Shown here: positions 20,042-32,900 of the stretch, one piece after another
How the letters are laid out: every line of letters starts with the position of its first letter
How positions within the stretch are numbered: position 1 is the first letter of the stretch
Assembly (NCBI RefSeq): GCF_011745365.1
Contig: NW_024468914.1
Location: 2,564,001 to 2,628,000, forward strand
DNA: 64,000 nucleotides
From: Cryphonectria parasitica EP155
Lineage: Eukaryota; Ascomycota; Sordariomycetes; Diaporthales; Cryphonectriaceae
Direction: 5' to 3'
Program-made: the position numbers and the translations under genes
Notes under the pieces: model-generated
The model's database searches: none
What the model saw: only the letters and a program-made list of their open reading frames with translations
What the model was told of the DNA's origin: nothing

Positions 20042-23000
20042 CACTACGAACGGGATCTATAATCATCATGTGTACGACATCGGCGTGGATTCAGCCCAAC
20101 TAACTCGCAAGGCTGAGAGTGACGTCATCTACATCCTCAGCCTGGTCAATGCGCAAAGTTTCGGAGCGGACAAATTCATCATGAAAATTGTTGTCTTCCT
20201 CTTGATACAATTCTGGTATAAAGGATGCAATGGAACTAGCTGTTTAGAACGTTATGGGTCCTATAGTGATTAACGAGCCACGTACGAATTCATACATGGT
20301 AATCACAACAAAAAATGACATTAGACGGCATCTCCCTGATCCATGACCTCACCTAGGCGTCGGAAGCCTCGGGACAGCCCAGCGCGGAGGTTTCTCGTTG
20401 GCTTTGTTGAAAAATCCAGCTGGCTATGGGAAAGAAAGAAGAAAGAAAAGTCTACTTGTAACGTTCCTGCCTTGGCGTGAACACAGAGAAAACGGCAGAA
20501 AAAGGAGAATCAAACAAGGTGTAAGCCACCATCTGCAAATGATCCCGGTGCAGCCTATCAGTGTTCATGCTAACTTACTAGTCGCCCAGCCAGCGGAGCA
20601 TGGCTTACCAAGTACTATTGGCTCAAAAATAGTGTCCTCACCGGCGGGAGAAAGTGAACAAAAGTCAACACCAACCGGAGCTCGGACCCGGGTTCGTGGC
20701 GGGTCCCGGACAGACCTCCTGCTGTTCTTCTCCCCCTTGTATTTTACGAATAACAAAAAGACTATATTATATATGGTGAAGAGCCATCTCGGATGACCCG
20801 ACCCGTCATCAAGTTATGTCGTGCAACCACTCACTCCTCGAACGAGAAAAAGAAAGAAGAAACAAGAAGGAAGAGGACTAAGAGAAACAGATGGGAGAAG
20901 AGTGCTCATTCCCGCCTATTCCCGGTGTTTTGCAGCCTTGGGGGCAGAGGCGAGCTCGGGAGCTTCGCGTTTTTCCGCAAAGCCCGAAGTTGACGGCGTG
21001 ACAAGGTTGGGAATCTGACAGGCAGTGGATCGACATCAAGTGATGACTCTGCGAGGTCAGCGCGCAGTAGTGAGAAATGCTGGCGAACAAGAACAAGGGC
21101 CCCAGAAAAGGTTTTTTTTTTTTTTTTTTCCCTTTCTTTCACCGGAAAGCTCGGACTAGATCCTGACCTTGGTCATGCTTGCATCATGGCTACTGATTCA
21201 ATGAACTGCTGTGGGCTAGGCTTCTGGACAGTAGCACAAAGCAGGGGGAGGCATGGAGGCATGACGCCTTGCGAATTCTGCAAGTTGCCTGCAGCTCTAC
21301 TATAGTAGACCCCGCTGACCTGGATCGTGATATCAGACAGTACCTTTGGTGATGAGTTGTTGCCTATTCGGAATTTTGAATGTCGTACCAGAACATCAAA
21401 CAGTACAGAGAATACATTCTCCGCTGCTTGTCACGACGAGGGGGTTGGCCACCGTTTGAACCCGAAATCCGGCTCCTCATGGTTTTGTCTGGGCATCCTC
21501 TACTATGTACAACCTCCTCATTCTCGGCGATGCGCGCATACCAGGGCAGGGCAGGGCAAGGCGGACTTGGCTTATTTCTTAAATCTGAGGTTGAGACTCG
21601 GCGTAAGTAATCATTTCCACAGATCGTAGCTCTGGCTTTTGATACCCTCTGCCCCAAGGAGATATACGTCCGCCGGGCGCAATCAGCAGCGAAACCCCGT
21701 CGGTCGCTTATAATTGTCTCGTTGATGGGGTTGGGGTCCACGTGAGGTTGTCCATCGGCCCCGATTTTCGCTTAAGCTCAGCTTCGGCCTTTGCCCTCTG
21801 ACGCTACTAGATGAGGCTCCGTAAATGCCGGCAGATCTTGACACTGTGCCCCAGGACTCACCAGTCTGACGTAGCGTAGCTTGCATAGGTGCTGCTTTGG
21901 TACTGTCGACAAGTCACTCGATCGCAGAAACCGTTTGATCGCGCGCCGCCTGCTACATGCTGCAGTAAAAATCCTCCTGATATGGCGTGACCTGGTGAGT
22001 CTCTCGTCTCAGGTCGTACGTTCTCGGCGCGGGGAAGCCTGTTAAGAAGCAACAATTCTGGTCGCTACCCATACCCTTAGCCTGGCCCCCAAAAGCTGGC
22101 GCGATCACGTCCCTCGGATGGACGATTTCTTCGGAATGCCACGGTGGGAGCCGACGAGGCAGCGCTAAGTCCACCTCCTAACCTTTTGAGTCATGAGGTT
22201 AGGTTCACTCTATCAATGCTAACGATAGTCATCTGTGGTGGTTGGCCTTTTGGCATCTACAGTGATTGGCCTCCTCTAACCACCTCCGTCTGACGTTGCG
22301 CACGTCCGGTCCGCGAGCCTCGAACCATGCTGGGGGATGGGGGACAAATGATGTTGCGGTGTACTGCAAGTCAATAAAGGGACGACAGGGTGACTGGAGG
22401 ATACATCAGGCAGGCTTAGATTGCTGTGATTGCTACCATAATACATATGCAGTAGCATTTAGGGTCAGCAATGGGACGGAGAAGACAACCGCTGAGTGGC
22501 CAATGGCGATGGGATCTCGTTGGTCCATACTATGGTCATAATCATAGTACTATGTACTAATGCGTCGAAGCACAAGGAGGAGGCTGGATTTGTAAGGGCG
22601 GTCGACAGAACTACGCTAATGTTTTTGGGGGAGGGGGCGGCAATGCAGGCAGGGATCTTTGTCTGAGGGGTACCCCTCACAGTAACAGTACAGTGCGGCG
22701 CATTCTTGGGCTTTTGCCAAGAACTTTTAGCTGCTCTTGGAGCTGCTGGCCTTCTTTTCTTTTCTTCTTTTGAAGAATCCCTCAGAACGACGAATTCGGA
22801 ACCTTCGGATCTTGGCCTCTGATTGCAGCAGTTTTCGTCTATGGCTCCATCAGCCACTGGGGTCTATGGTGGGACCATGCTCAGCAAGTTTCCAGGTCAG
22901 GCGCTCAAGGATTTTGGGCCGCTCGTGGATAGGTCGCAGTACCTTGCGCCAAAGTATCTTGACTGATGTGATGTGATGCTATCGTCGAGGTGCTCCAGGT

Positions 23001-23683
23001 ACCTGTACCTCTCTCTCTTTTTTTGGGATCCCCTCCCCCCATTCCCTCTCTACCTCATTCCCCTCCTTCGCTTTGTCCTGGGGTGCTATACTCCATGCAG
23101 TTATGGAGACCAGAACGAATCGGATGATGTCGCTGTAACAAACCTTTTTTCCCCAATGTTTTCCGTTTTCTTGTCATTCACAGGACGTTATTACCAATCG
23201 TTTCCGACAGATACTCCCTACAGCAACAGTAACTCAAAGGTGCCATGACCTCGATGACTTTGTGTATGGGTCCTGTTTCAGTGGTTGATATATAAGAACT
23301 CTACTATCTTACCTCCCCCCCCCCTTCCCCCGACTTTCCTCCTTCTTCACCTCAATAGCGCCGTCGTGTTGCCTGCATTTCCTTTTCGGTACATCTCGCC
23401 CTCGGTCTTGCTCCTCTCCCACAGCAGCTGTCACACTCACCACGCACCGAGTGTCCAAAGAAACTCTCCTGCGAGTTAGCGACGAGATCGAATCCGCCCG
23501 CGCGCATACACACCGACGGTCAAACTCTCTTGGTGTCTTGTGAGACTTGGGCACCTTTTCCCTTCGCCCAGGCTCTGTCTTCTCTTGTCGCAGGCGAACC
23601 TCCAGTCTGCTCACCCTAGAAAATAGCAGTTCGGAAACCCTTCGAAACCAATCTTGCCTAGGGCAAAAGTCGGGAATTTCGTC
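20042..23683. other. Long intergenic region upstream of the YTP1-family gene
   Basis: About 3.6 kb with no supported gene. It contains a T-run of about 20 at 21111-21130. Pyrimidine-rich sequence with an 11-C run lies near 23312-23322, in the presumed long 5' leader of the next gene. Short frames on both strands lack domains and splice support. Confidence 0.5.
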
Positions 23684-25825
23684 ATGCGGTTGATAGCGAC
23701 GCCGACTTTCAGGGCTGCCTCGGCGGTGCTCTTCTTGGGATTTTTGCTACCAGCTGTCCTGGCTCACGGAGGCGATGAGAACATGGATATGGGCGACAGC
23801 ATGGACAGTATGGCCATAGACGGCGACGAGCCCTCTCCAGGGGCAGAGTACCCGCCGTCATATTTCACCCATCCAGAGCACCGCGGTGTTCTGGTTGCGC
23901 ACATAGGGTTTATGGTCCTTGCTTGGGTGGTTGTTTTGCCTCTAGGTAAGCTTGGACGATCCTCGAGAGCTTTTCACATTGCGCATCTTGCGAGCAGCTG
24001 CACTAACAAGATCACAACAGCGACCATGTTCTCCCTCACGAGATCTCGGTACACACTCCCAACACAGTTCATCTTCATCGCTATCAACGCGCTCGGCGTG
24101 CTGTTCAGCACCATCTACAATGCAAACACGCCTGATCTATACCCGAACAATGCGCACCACAAGCTCGGCTGGCTCGTCACGTGGGTGCTTTCGGTGCAGG
24201 TGCTTGTCAGCCTTCTGGGTCGTGTTGCTGGCGCATTCAACAAGAAGAAAGATGGGGATCACGCCGGAGCCGATGCGATGGAGCGCCGCTCGTTCATCCC
24301 GGTGTCGCATGCCGCCATGGATGAGCACCACCGGCTCCATAGCGGACACTACAGCCCCTTGTGTAGGCACTCGAACGATAGCGGCCAGGGGACCGAGCCA
24401 AACACCGAGTCGTTGAGAAGTGCTTCGTTTTCGTCAACGCCGGAGCCGTTGTCGAGTCCTACGGCCGAGCCGCGGCATAAGGAATATGCGGAAGATGAGG
24501 ACGACCTTGAGGCCGATCTGCCCTCTACGCCGCGCGCCGGTGTGTTGCGCAACTTGGCGACCAAGATCGGGGCCAAAATTTCCGTCCGCGCATGGAAGGT
24601 GTTAATGTTCGGGTACAACTTTGTCGATCGCACGAGCATGATCCTAGGTTTTATTACCCTATGTACCGGCATCATTACCATGGGCCGCTTCTTTGTAAGT
24701 TATGGCACGCAGATTTTGTAGCGACGAACGAGCGGCTGGTGACTCAATACTGACAATTTGTGCAGGAAGGTCGACAAGTCTTCACCGGCCTGGCGCATTG
24801 GATCAAGGGCGGTATTTTCTTCTGGCTTGGGGTCCTTACTCTCGGTCGTTGGGCTGGTTGTTTTGGTGAGCTTGGATGGGTGAGTACTACCTCGAGGCAG
24901 AAAGTCCTCAAATGGCGACAATGTCCGTCCACAACAGCACTGACAAGTCGTGTTTCGTGATAACAGGCCTGGAACATCCGTCCCAAGTCGGCAAGCAAGC
25001 GATGGATACCATCGGCTGAATTTACCGAGAGTTTCCTTATCTTCTTTTACGGCTCCACGAATATCTTCCTCGAACATCTCGGCAATTGGGGCGGCGAGTA
25101 TAGCTTTGAGGACCTGGAGCACATTTCTATTACGGTCCTCTTCCTGGGAGGTGGTCTGGTACGTCAATCATAAAACTGATCTGCCCACTCGCTTCTGCAT
25201 CCTCGGCGGGCGCATCATCCTTCTCAACTTATTTCTGCTAACAAATACCGAATTATAGTGTGGCATGCTCATCGAATCCGACCGTATCCGAGAGCTCCTC
25301 AACACGACTGTCGCCTCAACCATTGACGAGCGCTACAGCGATGCACACGAGCGCGAGCTGGCTCTAGAAGAGCCTACTACATACCGGTTCTCAATGAACC
25401 CGATCCCCGCGCTCGTTATACTTTTGCTGGGCATCATGATGTCCAGCCACACGCAAGAGTCCATGATCTCGTCGATGGTGCACAAACAATGGGGCACCAT
25501 GCTCACCGGCGCGTCTTTTGCCCGTGGTCTGACATATGTCATCACCTACCTCAAGCCGCCGACCAGCATCCTACCGTCGAGGCCGCCCACAGAGCTCCTC
25601 GCGGCGTTTGGACTGATGACGGGCGGGATCCTCTTCATGGCCTCGAGCGGCGATACGGTCGAGGGCATGATCCATTATAACCTTGATGTCATGTTCATGT
25701 ACACCGTCACCATGGGCCTCGTGGGTCTCTTGATGGCTTGGGAGATTATCGTCATTGCGGTCAAGGGATGGGCCGCCCGCAAAGAAGCCGGAAAGCCTGT
25801 CGGCGTACGATTCTATTCCGCTTGA
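23684..25825 (+). CDS. YTP1-family integral membrane protein
   Basis: Fungal polytopic membrane protein of the YTP1 family (DUF2427 N-terminal domain and YTP1 C-terminal domain). The molecular role is not established. Exons are 23684-23945, 24021-24694, 24766-24879, 24967-25158 and 25259-25825, giving 602 residues. The start is the ATG at 23684, which opens a signal peptide (MRLIATPTFRAASAVLFLGF...VLAHGG); the ten codons upstream in frame lack an ATG. A Met/Asp-rich lumenal stretch (GDENMDMGDSMDSM) follows. Hydrophobic segments then alternate with a long polar Ser/Glu/Asp loop encoded in exon 2 (about residues 180-280). The C-terminal domain has KRWIPSAEFTESFLIFFYG, FLEHLGNWGGEYSFEDLEH and several further membrane spans. 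Exon 3 holds an upstream competing donor (GTGAGC at 24866); the later GTGAGT at 24880 keeps the conserved GWAWN. Confidence 0.93.
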
Positions 25826-26115
25826 GTGACCCCAGAGGACGATGGTCGCACATACTCACATTTTCCTGATCTACCTGATATGATTCCTCTCACGACTCTC
25901 CTTTACCATTTTTCCATTTCTTGCTTTATTAATTTCTCCCCCTTTCCTTTCTAGTCTCCGTCAACTTTGATACCCACTATACCAACTTTTTGGCACTTGG
26001 CTTTTTTCTTCTTTCTTCTTCTTTTCCCAGATCGAAGATTGGTGGGGCGATATGATACCCTTGCAAATGGGAGGGTACTTGACGATCGTTTGCTTTTAGC
26101 TTTCAATAGACAGAC

Positions 26116-26119
<4 letters not shown>

Positions 26120-26174
<55 letters not shown>
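26120..26174. repeat. (GA)n microsatellite
   Basis: Uninterrupted alternating AG/GA for about 55 bases, about 300 bases downstream of the YTP1-family stop, probably in or beyond its 3' UTR. Confidence 0.97.
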
Positions 26175-26177
<3 letters not shown>

Positions 26178-26212
26178 TTGGTGCTGATAGATAGCGGACG
26201 GTAATGTCATGG

Positions 26213-26238
26213 GTAATTGAGACGGGTAATTGAGACGA
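26213..26238. repeat. Tandem duplication of a 13-mer
   Basis: GGGTAATTGAGAC occurs twice back to back. A short perfect tandem duplication just after the GA repeat. Confidence 0.9.
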
Positions 26239-27357
26239 GATAACCAGTCTGTCACCGTGCCTGACCGAACGTATCGAATCAACCTAATGAGAGAGAAGAA
26301 ATCAGATCCCTCGGTGTGCTGTTAGCAATCTTATGCATGAAGAGTGCTGACGACACCAACCGACGGACGCTTCTCCTTCCCTTTAGCACAGCATCGAGCG
26401 GCTCTCACTGGTTCAATTCATGATCCAGCCCACCCCTGCCCGGTCTGCAACCTCTGGAGGAGGCTCCTATGTCAGCCAATGCAAAGCGTGCATGTACAGC
26501 ATACATAGGCAGACAGTCAGACAGTCAGATTTACACTACATAGGCAGTATGTACTGACTTGGCGCAGTTTTGGCTGGACATAAGTATGCATGCTCCAGGG
26601 AACAGTTGCGTGTACCTTCATTCTTAAACGTAGTACTATCCAAGCCCAATCCATCATTGAGTAGGGACCTAGGGCTGCTGAGAGCCTCAGCAGCTCAACA
26701 CAAAGATTACGAGAAAACGAAGGCGGGACTGACTGAACCAGTGCAGAGCTTTACGCGCAAGGCATAAGCGAGCGTCTTATAGGCCTACTTCTCCGTCTCC
26801 CACCGGGACAGGGAAAAGGACCCGTGTAGAAAGTAGGTGTCTTACTAATAAATACGTCCCATACATCGATCGTGCTTAATACTGTTTTTTGCGTGCGTAC
26901 GTGCGTGCTTCTCTGTATATACATGCAGCAATATGATGAATAAGTAGGCCTCTCCATTCGCCCTTATCAACGACATCAGCAGTAGATGGGTTGAGTGACT
27001 TCGTCTCGAGGAATTAAGCCCTTGACTCCACTCTTGAACCCAAGAGGTAGGAGACAGGACACACCCTATTTTGCATACTTCTCTCGGAGAATGCAACCTG
27101 AACGCCTCTCGTCCTTTTGTCGACCACTCTTGGGTCCTTCCTCAAAACTTTCCTCCATTCCTCCTCCTCCCCCCCTTGGAAATACCCCCCCCTCCATGGA
27201 TGGGAGACATCTCCGTCATTTATATACATGTACAGTTCTTTTTTTCGATCATGGCGTAGTGTCGTGAGAATACTCATGGTTTGTCATCGTGCTAAAGGAA
27301 GAGAATGGAGAAACGAACACAACAACAAATGTCAGGAAGAAGAAGAGGTGGAAATGA

Positions 27358-29340
27358 TCATAATGCAGAACCATAAAGTACGCTGCCCCCCTGAGCAGCC
27401 GAGCCGACATCTGGGCCGGGATCGCTCCACTCGTCGAGGGTGTCGTTGGTGAGGCCGCTGGTGTACTTGGAGCTCCCGTCACTGATTTGCCGCGTGTGCG
27501 CCGCCTCGGGCCGTGACAGTGCTCCACTGGGGCTCACCCCAGCGGCCGCAAAGTTGTTGAACGGAAGGTCCGGTATATCCATGGAGCTGGGGAGGCTGCC
27601 TGACACGGGCTCCAGGTCGAACGGGTCGGAGCGGAACTTATTGCGCTTGGTGGCGAAACTCTCAAAGCTGACGGCGCTCACCTGGCTGTCGCGGGAGTAC
27701 ATGGTCGATCGGCGCCGCCCTGCTGCCGTGGTCGAGCCACTGGGTGGGCGTGATGAGCCGTTGGCGATGCGTAGGCCGCGGAGGTCGTAGGCCTTGTTCA
27801 GGTCGATCGTGCTCGTGTCCACTGACTGTCCCCTGGAGCGGCGGATGTCCTGGACGTATGTCGATGGCTGGAGTGGCCCAGAGGACCCTGCGATAGCGTT
27901 TGTGTCGGAGAAGGGGTTGTTGTTGGTGATGTTGTTGTAGGAAATGGCATTGACGTCGCCGAAGGGGTCCTGGCCGAAGCCGAGATCGAGTCCAGCAAAG
28001 CCTGATCCTTCGCTGCCGCCACGAGTTCTTGACATGCGCCGTCGTTGCGCCTCACGATCGATCTCATTGTCGTCCATGCTGAGCAGGGTTAAGAAGTCTG
28101 GCTTATTGGTGAGCCGTCTCGACCTTGTGGGTGATGTCCCGTTGTCGTCCCCGCCAAGTCCACGCGCAGCAAAAATGTCGTTCTTCTCGTTATAGTTTTG
28201 TTGTTGTTGGCGGTTGCGCGACAACCCTCCCGTGAACCGGGCCCACAACTCCACAATCCGTTCCTTGATCGTCATATCGCCGTCGCCAGCCGCAGAGAAA
28301 GACGTCGAGCCCTTTCTCTCCTGACCAATTATGACGGGTGAGGTATCCATGAACTGAGAGTTGCCCCTATTCATGTCCACGGAGCGGCCGCTGCTGTGGG
28401 ATGCAGCAATACTGTGAATGCTTCCACTGCGGCTCAGCGTGCCGATATGACCGCGAACACGGCCATATTGAGCCCTCAGAGCATCCTTGACCTTGTTAGA
28501 CCGTGGGGCAGGCTGAATCATGCTATCACGGCCTAGCGACGGGAAGCCGCGTTTCCCCCTCAGATATCCAGGCCCAGGCTCTGCCGACAAAGGCGTGAGG
28601 AGTGTGCTCCGTCGTTTCTTCAGCACTCTCCTTCTCCAGTACCAGATGAGTAATGCCACTATGCTGACCAGCGCCAGGCCGCCAATGACACCACCTGCCA
28701 CAGCAGCAGCGGAGCGGTTGTTATTACTCCCACTTCCGATGCCTGATGAGGACGATGTTGATGATGCTGATGCCTCGGCTGCAGCCGCAGCAGCGCTGGT
28801 TGCGGTCGAGCCAGCAGCATTCTGGGCATCTGCTGAGGTCGATGACTGCCCAGCTGCTGTTCCTATTGTTGATGTAGGCACCGCTCCGGCCGACTGCGTG
28901 TCGGTCTGCAGGGGCTCGCTCTGAGGGGCCGTGGCCGTGGCCGTGTCCGTCGTCGCCTGGGACGAGGCGGTCAGAGGGTTCGTCGTAGACGAGGCTGCGA
29001 CGCTCGTGTCAGCTACACTAGTCTGCACTTGCGGTTGGACAGCCGCAGGCGATGCGGCCTCTGGGGTAGTAACAGAAGCAGCGACGACAACAGCAGCAGA
29101 AGAAGAAGAGGACGTGATCGTGACAGCTGCGGGCGGAGGCGTCGTCGTTGTTTGCTGTACCGCAGGTGGCGCTAGCACTTGCGACGCTGCGGACGATGAA
29201 GAAATGGTGGAAAAACTTGAGAGAGTACTTGTCGTACTTGTTGTCTGCGTGCTGATGTCTGTCCTCGGCACCGCTGTACATCTCTTCCCGTCGATGGTTG
29301 TGATGAACTCCCCGAGGGGAAGGTTCGCGCTCGTAGCCAT
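27358..29340 (-). CDS. Mid2-like single-pass surface protein, Ser/Thr-rich
   Basis: Single-exon frame of 660 residues. Residues 1-210 are extremely Ser/Thr/Ala-rich, as in O-mannosylated cell-wall stress sensors, and contain a short motif with one cysteine (ITTIDGKRCTAVP). Residues 211-235 form one transmembrane helix with glycine spacing (AVAGGVIGGLALVSIVALL), followed at once by a basic stop-transfer stretch (WRRRVLKKRRS). The 425-residue cytoplasmic tail is Ser/Arg-rich and polar with many possible phosphosites (RSGSIHS, RRRSTMYS, RKGSTS). No N-terminal signal peptide is visible, so the helix may itself act as the signal-anchor, or a signal exon has been missed. The architecture resembles Mid2/Wsc-type sensors of the cell wall integrity pathway, but sequence identity to a named member cannot be claimed. 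The 5' leader holds a CA repeat. Confidence 0.8.
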   Translation of the reverse strand: MATSANLPLGEFITTIDGKRCTAVPRTDISTQTTSTTSTLSSFSTISSSSAASQVLAPPAVQQTTTTPPPAAVTITSSSSSAAVVVAASVTTPEAASPAAVQPQVQTSVADTSVAASSTTNPLTASSQATTDTATATAPQSEPLQTDTQSAGAVPTSTIGTAAGQSSTSADAQNAAGSTATSAAAAAAEASASSTSSSSGIGSGSNNNRSAAAVAGGVIGGLALVSIVALLIWYWRRRVLKKRRSTLLTPLSAEPGPGYLRGKRGFPSLGRDSMIQPAPRSNKVKDALRAQYGRVRGHIGTLSRSGSIHSIAASHSSGRSVDMNRGNSQFMDTSPVIIGQERKGSTSFSAAGDGDMTIKERIVELWARFTGGLSRNRQQQQNYNEKNDIFAARGLGGDDNGTSPTRSRRLTNKPDFLTLLSMDDNEIDREAQRRRMSRTRGGSEGSGFAGLDLGFGQDPFGDVNAISYNNITNNNPFSDTNAIAGSSGPLQPSTYVQDIRRSRGQSVDTSTIDLNKAYDLRGLRIANGSSRPPSGSTTAAGRRRSTMYSRDSQVSAVSFESFATKRNKFRSDPFDLEPVSGSLPSSMDIPDLPFNNFAAAGVSPSGALSRPEAAHTRQISDGSSKYTSGLTNDTLDEWSDPGPDVGSAAQGGSVLYGSAL

Positions 29341-29937
29341 CTCTGATGATGATCAAAGGATGAACGACGACGTTCTTCTCTCGTGGCCACAAACACGCAA
29401 ACACACAGACACACCGGGGAGGTTGGCGATTCCAGTCGCAAGATCCGGTCCCCAAAATTACAGCCCACTGTACAACAGGAGCGGAACCACCTGTCAAAGG
29501 GGTTCCACGAAGTAGAAGAAGAAAAAGAAGAAGACCAAAGGCCTCCCGGGCCGTCAAAGTCGAGCCGGATTCATCCGGGAGAGGGCCAGAGCCGTTGGTG
29601 ATAGTTGGTGTTTGGTGGAGAGGAGGAGAGAGAAAAGACTCGACCCGGATCGGAGTAGGGCTGAGCAAAGGGCTGGGTGTCGATGTCGAGGAGGAAGGCC
29701 ACGATATTGGTTTTGTTGGAAAAGAGAAATGCAAAGACGTGGCAGTTGTGTGCCAGACCAGTCCTGGGCAGGATCCGGGGTTGCAGGAGAGGAAAGAGAT
29801 CAGATCAGATCAAACTGCGCGAGGTGTGGTCTGCGACAGGACCGGGGGGGTTTCCCTCTCAGGCGTGGATGGGTATTCGGAAGAAAGAGTGTTCGAAGCC
29901 GAGGAGTAAGAGGAGTCGTCGTCTCCAGGCAAGACAG

Positions 29938-29981
<44 letters not shown>

Positions 29982-32900
29982 CCCAAAGACGAAAGTGACT
30001 AGGGATGTTGCCTTTTCGATGCGTACCAGGGCAGCATAGATGACGAAAGCAGAGAGAGAGGGGGAGACCACACAGAGCAGACCAGGCCCCTGGATGAGTG
30101 AGTTGTATTGATGGTGGTGGTGGAAGAAACAAAGAGAGAAAGAGAAGTTTATGGGGGATGCATGGCTGTGGTGTGCCATGTAACGAGGACTGTCTCGGTA
30201 CAGCCATCTCAGAAGCTGGACCGCAACATGGCTCGGGTGCGTTTGCGACTTTGGACGTTGCCCGTGTTTGACGATGGGCTGGACGAGGCTAGGATTGGCC
30301 CGTCGAGTTGGAATCTAGTCCCGAAGAGTTGAAGCTCCAGGCACAAGACGGGGGCGATCCTGCAGACTTGGCGCCCTTGTCCTTCCCACTTTGGTTGTGG
30401 TGGGCCCCATGTCCTGCGACAAGTTTGAAGCACTCAAGTCCCAGGGGGGGCCATCTTCAACCCCGTGATGCCTGCAAGGCGCGAGCCAAACCCAAGTCTG
30501 GTACAGAGTAAGTATGTATGCAGTGCCAGCTGAGTAAGTAAGTGGTCTCCCAATCTGCCAAAAGTAAGTACTCTTTATCGTCACGATTTGAAGTGTGAGC
30601 GAAGAAAGGTCCATCTCCTCTTCCCTCGACCATCATGACTGAAGCAGTAGGCCTCGAGCAAGTTGGCCAGGCCCTGGGGCTAGACCAGCAAGTCAGTAAA
30701 TATGCATACCATAGTGCACGGTGACTTGTCGATCGTACATGACGGAGGATCTACTGTACTTAGATGGGCCCACAGAGGAGGGGGAGGATGGGCAACAACG
30801 GGGTATGACTCCTTCCTCCTCCTCCCAGCCTTTTGAAGTCACAGTACTGAGAAATGAATACCCCAAGTACATAGTATGGTAGCAGGAAGGCAAGAGGCGC
30901 CTGCGACGTAACGCCTCGCCCCACTCATCAATCCCTCATTGAAACGTCCTTTCCTGGTCGGAAATGTTTTAGGCTTTGCCAGCTTCCCGACCTGGTTGGC
31001 CCATTCCCCACGTGTTTCCCGCTGGCGCCGAGTTGATCCCTCGGTGCATTCAAATTCCGCCATTGTGCCCAGAGTTCATGTCACCCATACCCAAGGCGTA
31101 GTAATATACTTCTTCATGCGGTCATGTTCTGAAAAACCTGTCACTTTTCCGTAGGAATGAGTGGTTAATGACCCGCAATGGAAGGAGCAACCGATCGATA
31201 CTGTAATCATAGATCTGAGTTTGGAGAGGAGAGTACGAGGGAGGAAGCATACTCTGTCTCCTACCCTAACAAGTTCCTGCCCACGGCCAAGTTCATTGTC
31301 TGCCAGAGCTGCAGCTTTTCTCTCCTCTCGAAGGAAATTTCTCAGGGTACTGCGTACCTACATAGTAATCATACTGCATAACCACAGGGCGGCTCAAGAT
31401 GCATACAAAAGCTTCATCCCATCTCTCTTCGGCACATGCTAGCACTGACACGCAACACGTTACGCACTACTGTAGTATGGAGGCACCGCAGTCGCTCTCA
31501 CTGCTGTCTACCCTCTCTTCCTAGCTGCTGCAATGCACACGACTCAGGGGCAGACAGACACAAGTATACGTCTGTTTCTATGCGTTCGGCATAACGGGCA
31601 AGATATCATGGCCCTGTCCTGTCGATACAAAAGCTTCCAACAATGGTCGTCAACAGCGTGTGTGCAGTGTGCAGTGTACATCTCAACCTTTCCGGGCCGA
31701 GAGTCATCTGTTCCTCTGCGGGCGGATGAATGGATATGAGCTTCTATAGTGCAGATCACCCCGATCACCATCGTCTCATCAGCTTGAGCGGCTCCCGGAA
31801 TGGCCAGAGAAAATACAGGGTCAACACAATGCGTGTGCTGAAGAGAATCTGGAATTCATACGTGATCAGCACCTTCCCCCCCCCCCACCCCAAACCACAC
31901 ACAATGCATCCACTGCGTTGTCGCGGCTATACAGTGATATATGCAATTGCATAACACCCGAGTCCGTGTTGGCCTTCCGGTAGAACGGGTGTTTACTGCG
32001 TCTGGTCGTCAACAGGATCTGCGGCACATCACACAGCGGGCGAGGCTGAACATCAGGAAGCCCATCATGGTGAAAGAAGAAGGGCACCTAACAGATTTTG
32101 AACCACGCTCGCTGCACGGAATCCCAGGCGTCATGATCAGAGCACAGCAAGCTCTGTCTTGTGCGATCGTGTGACGATCATACTGGGCACCCGTGCAACC
32201 CGACTGCAGCTACTGATGGGCTCCAGAGACATCTGGAAGCTGTCATATGGAATTCAGATCCAGCGTCACTTAGATGAACGGCCACCGCGAATGCACCAAG
32301 AAGACGATACCGACACAAGTATTATGCCTTCCGAATTTTTCCCATGACACTTACCAATTACACCTATCCCTGTTGTCGTTTTCTTTTTGGATCTAAACAT
32401 GTACTCAACGAGGATATACTCATTGACAGTCCAAAAGCAGGGGAAGAAGAGATCCATATGTAAATAGATAAGAGATACGCAATATATGGAAAAACATCGA
32501 CTAGTCACAGCTTCAGAGGGTTGGGGTTAGAGCCGAAATACATTGCATCAGACCACCACAGAGGGTCGGAAGCCTAAGGAAGTACCTGGGAAGTCTACCG
32601 GTCCAAGCTATATTCATCCCTTCAAATTTTTCTCAACTCTGATCCATTGCTCTCATGAGAGCTTACGACTCTAGGTCTTTGCTTGCAAGGCCTGCCGCCC
32701 AGGCACTGGGGCTTTTTGCACTTCAGCCTTCGTTCAGTTCTGGACCGAAATGGCGGGGTTATTTTATCCCCACTGCGCTCTCGCTCCTGTGCCACACCAA
32801 CTGAACTACAACGACAACCTCGATTGCACCACGTCGTGTCCCTCTCAATCGAGTGAGACTGTGAAGTTGAGAGGCGTGATCCATTACGTGTGCAGACAAT

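Larger units (their letters stand above)
25826..27357. other. Convergent 3' intergenic region with microsatellite
   Basis: About 1.5 kb between the YTP1-family gene and the convergent Mid2-like gene. It holds a long GA repeat and a 13-base tandem duplication (both listed) and no supported gene. Confidence 0.6.

Noticed and set aside
28931..29515. 194-codon Val/Ala-rich plus frame
   Set aside because: Mirror of the Ser/Thr-rich region of the Mid2-like gene, low complexity only.
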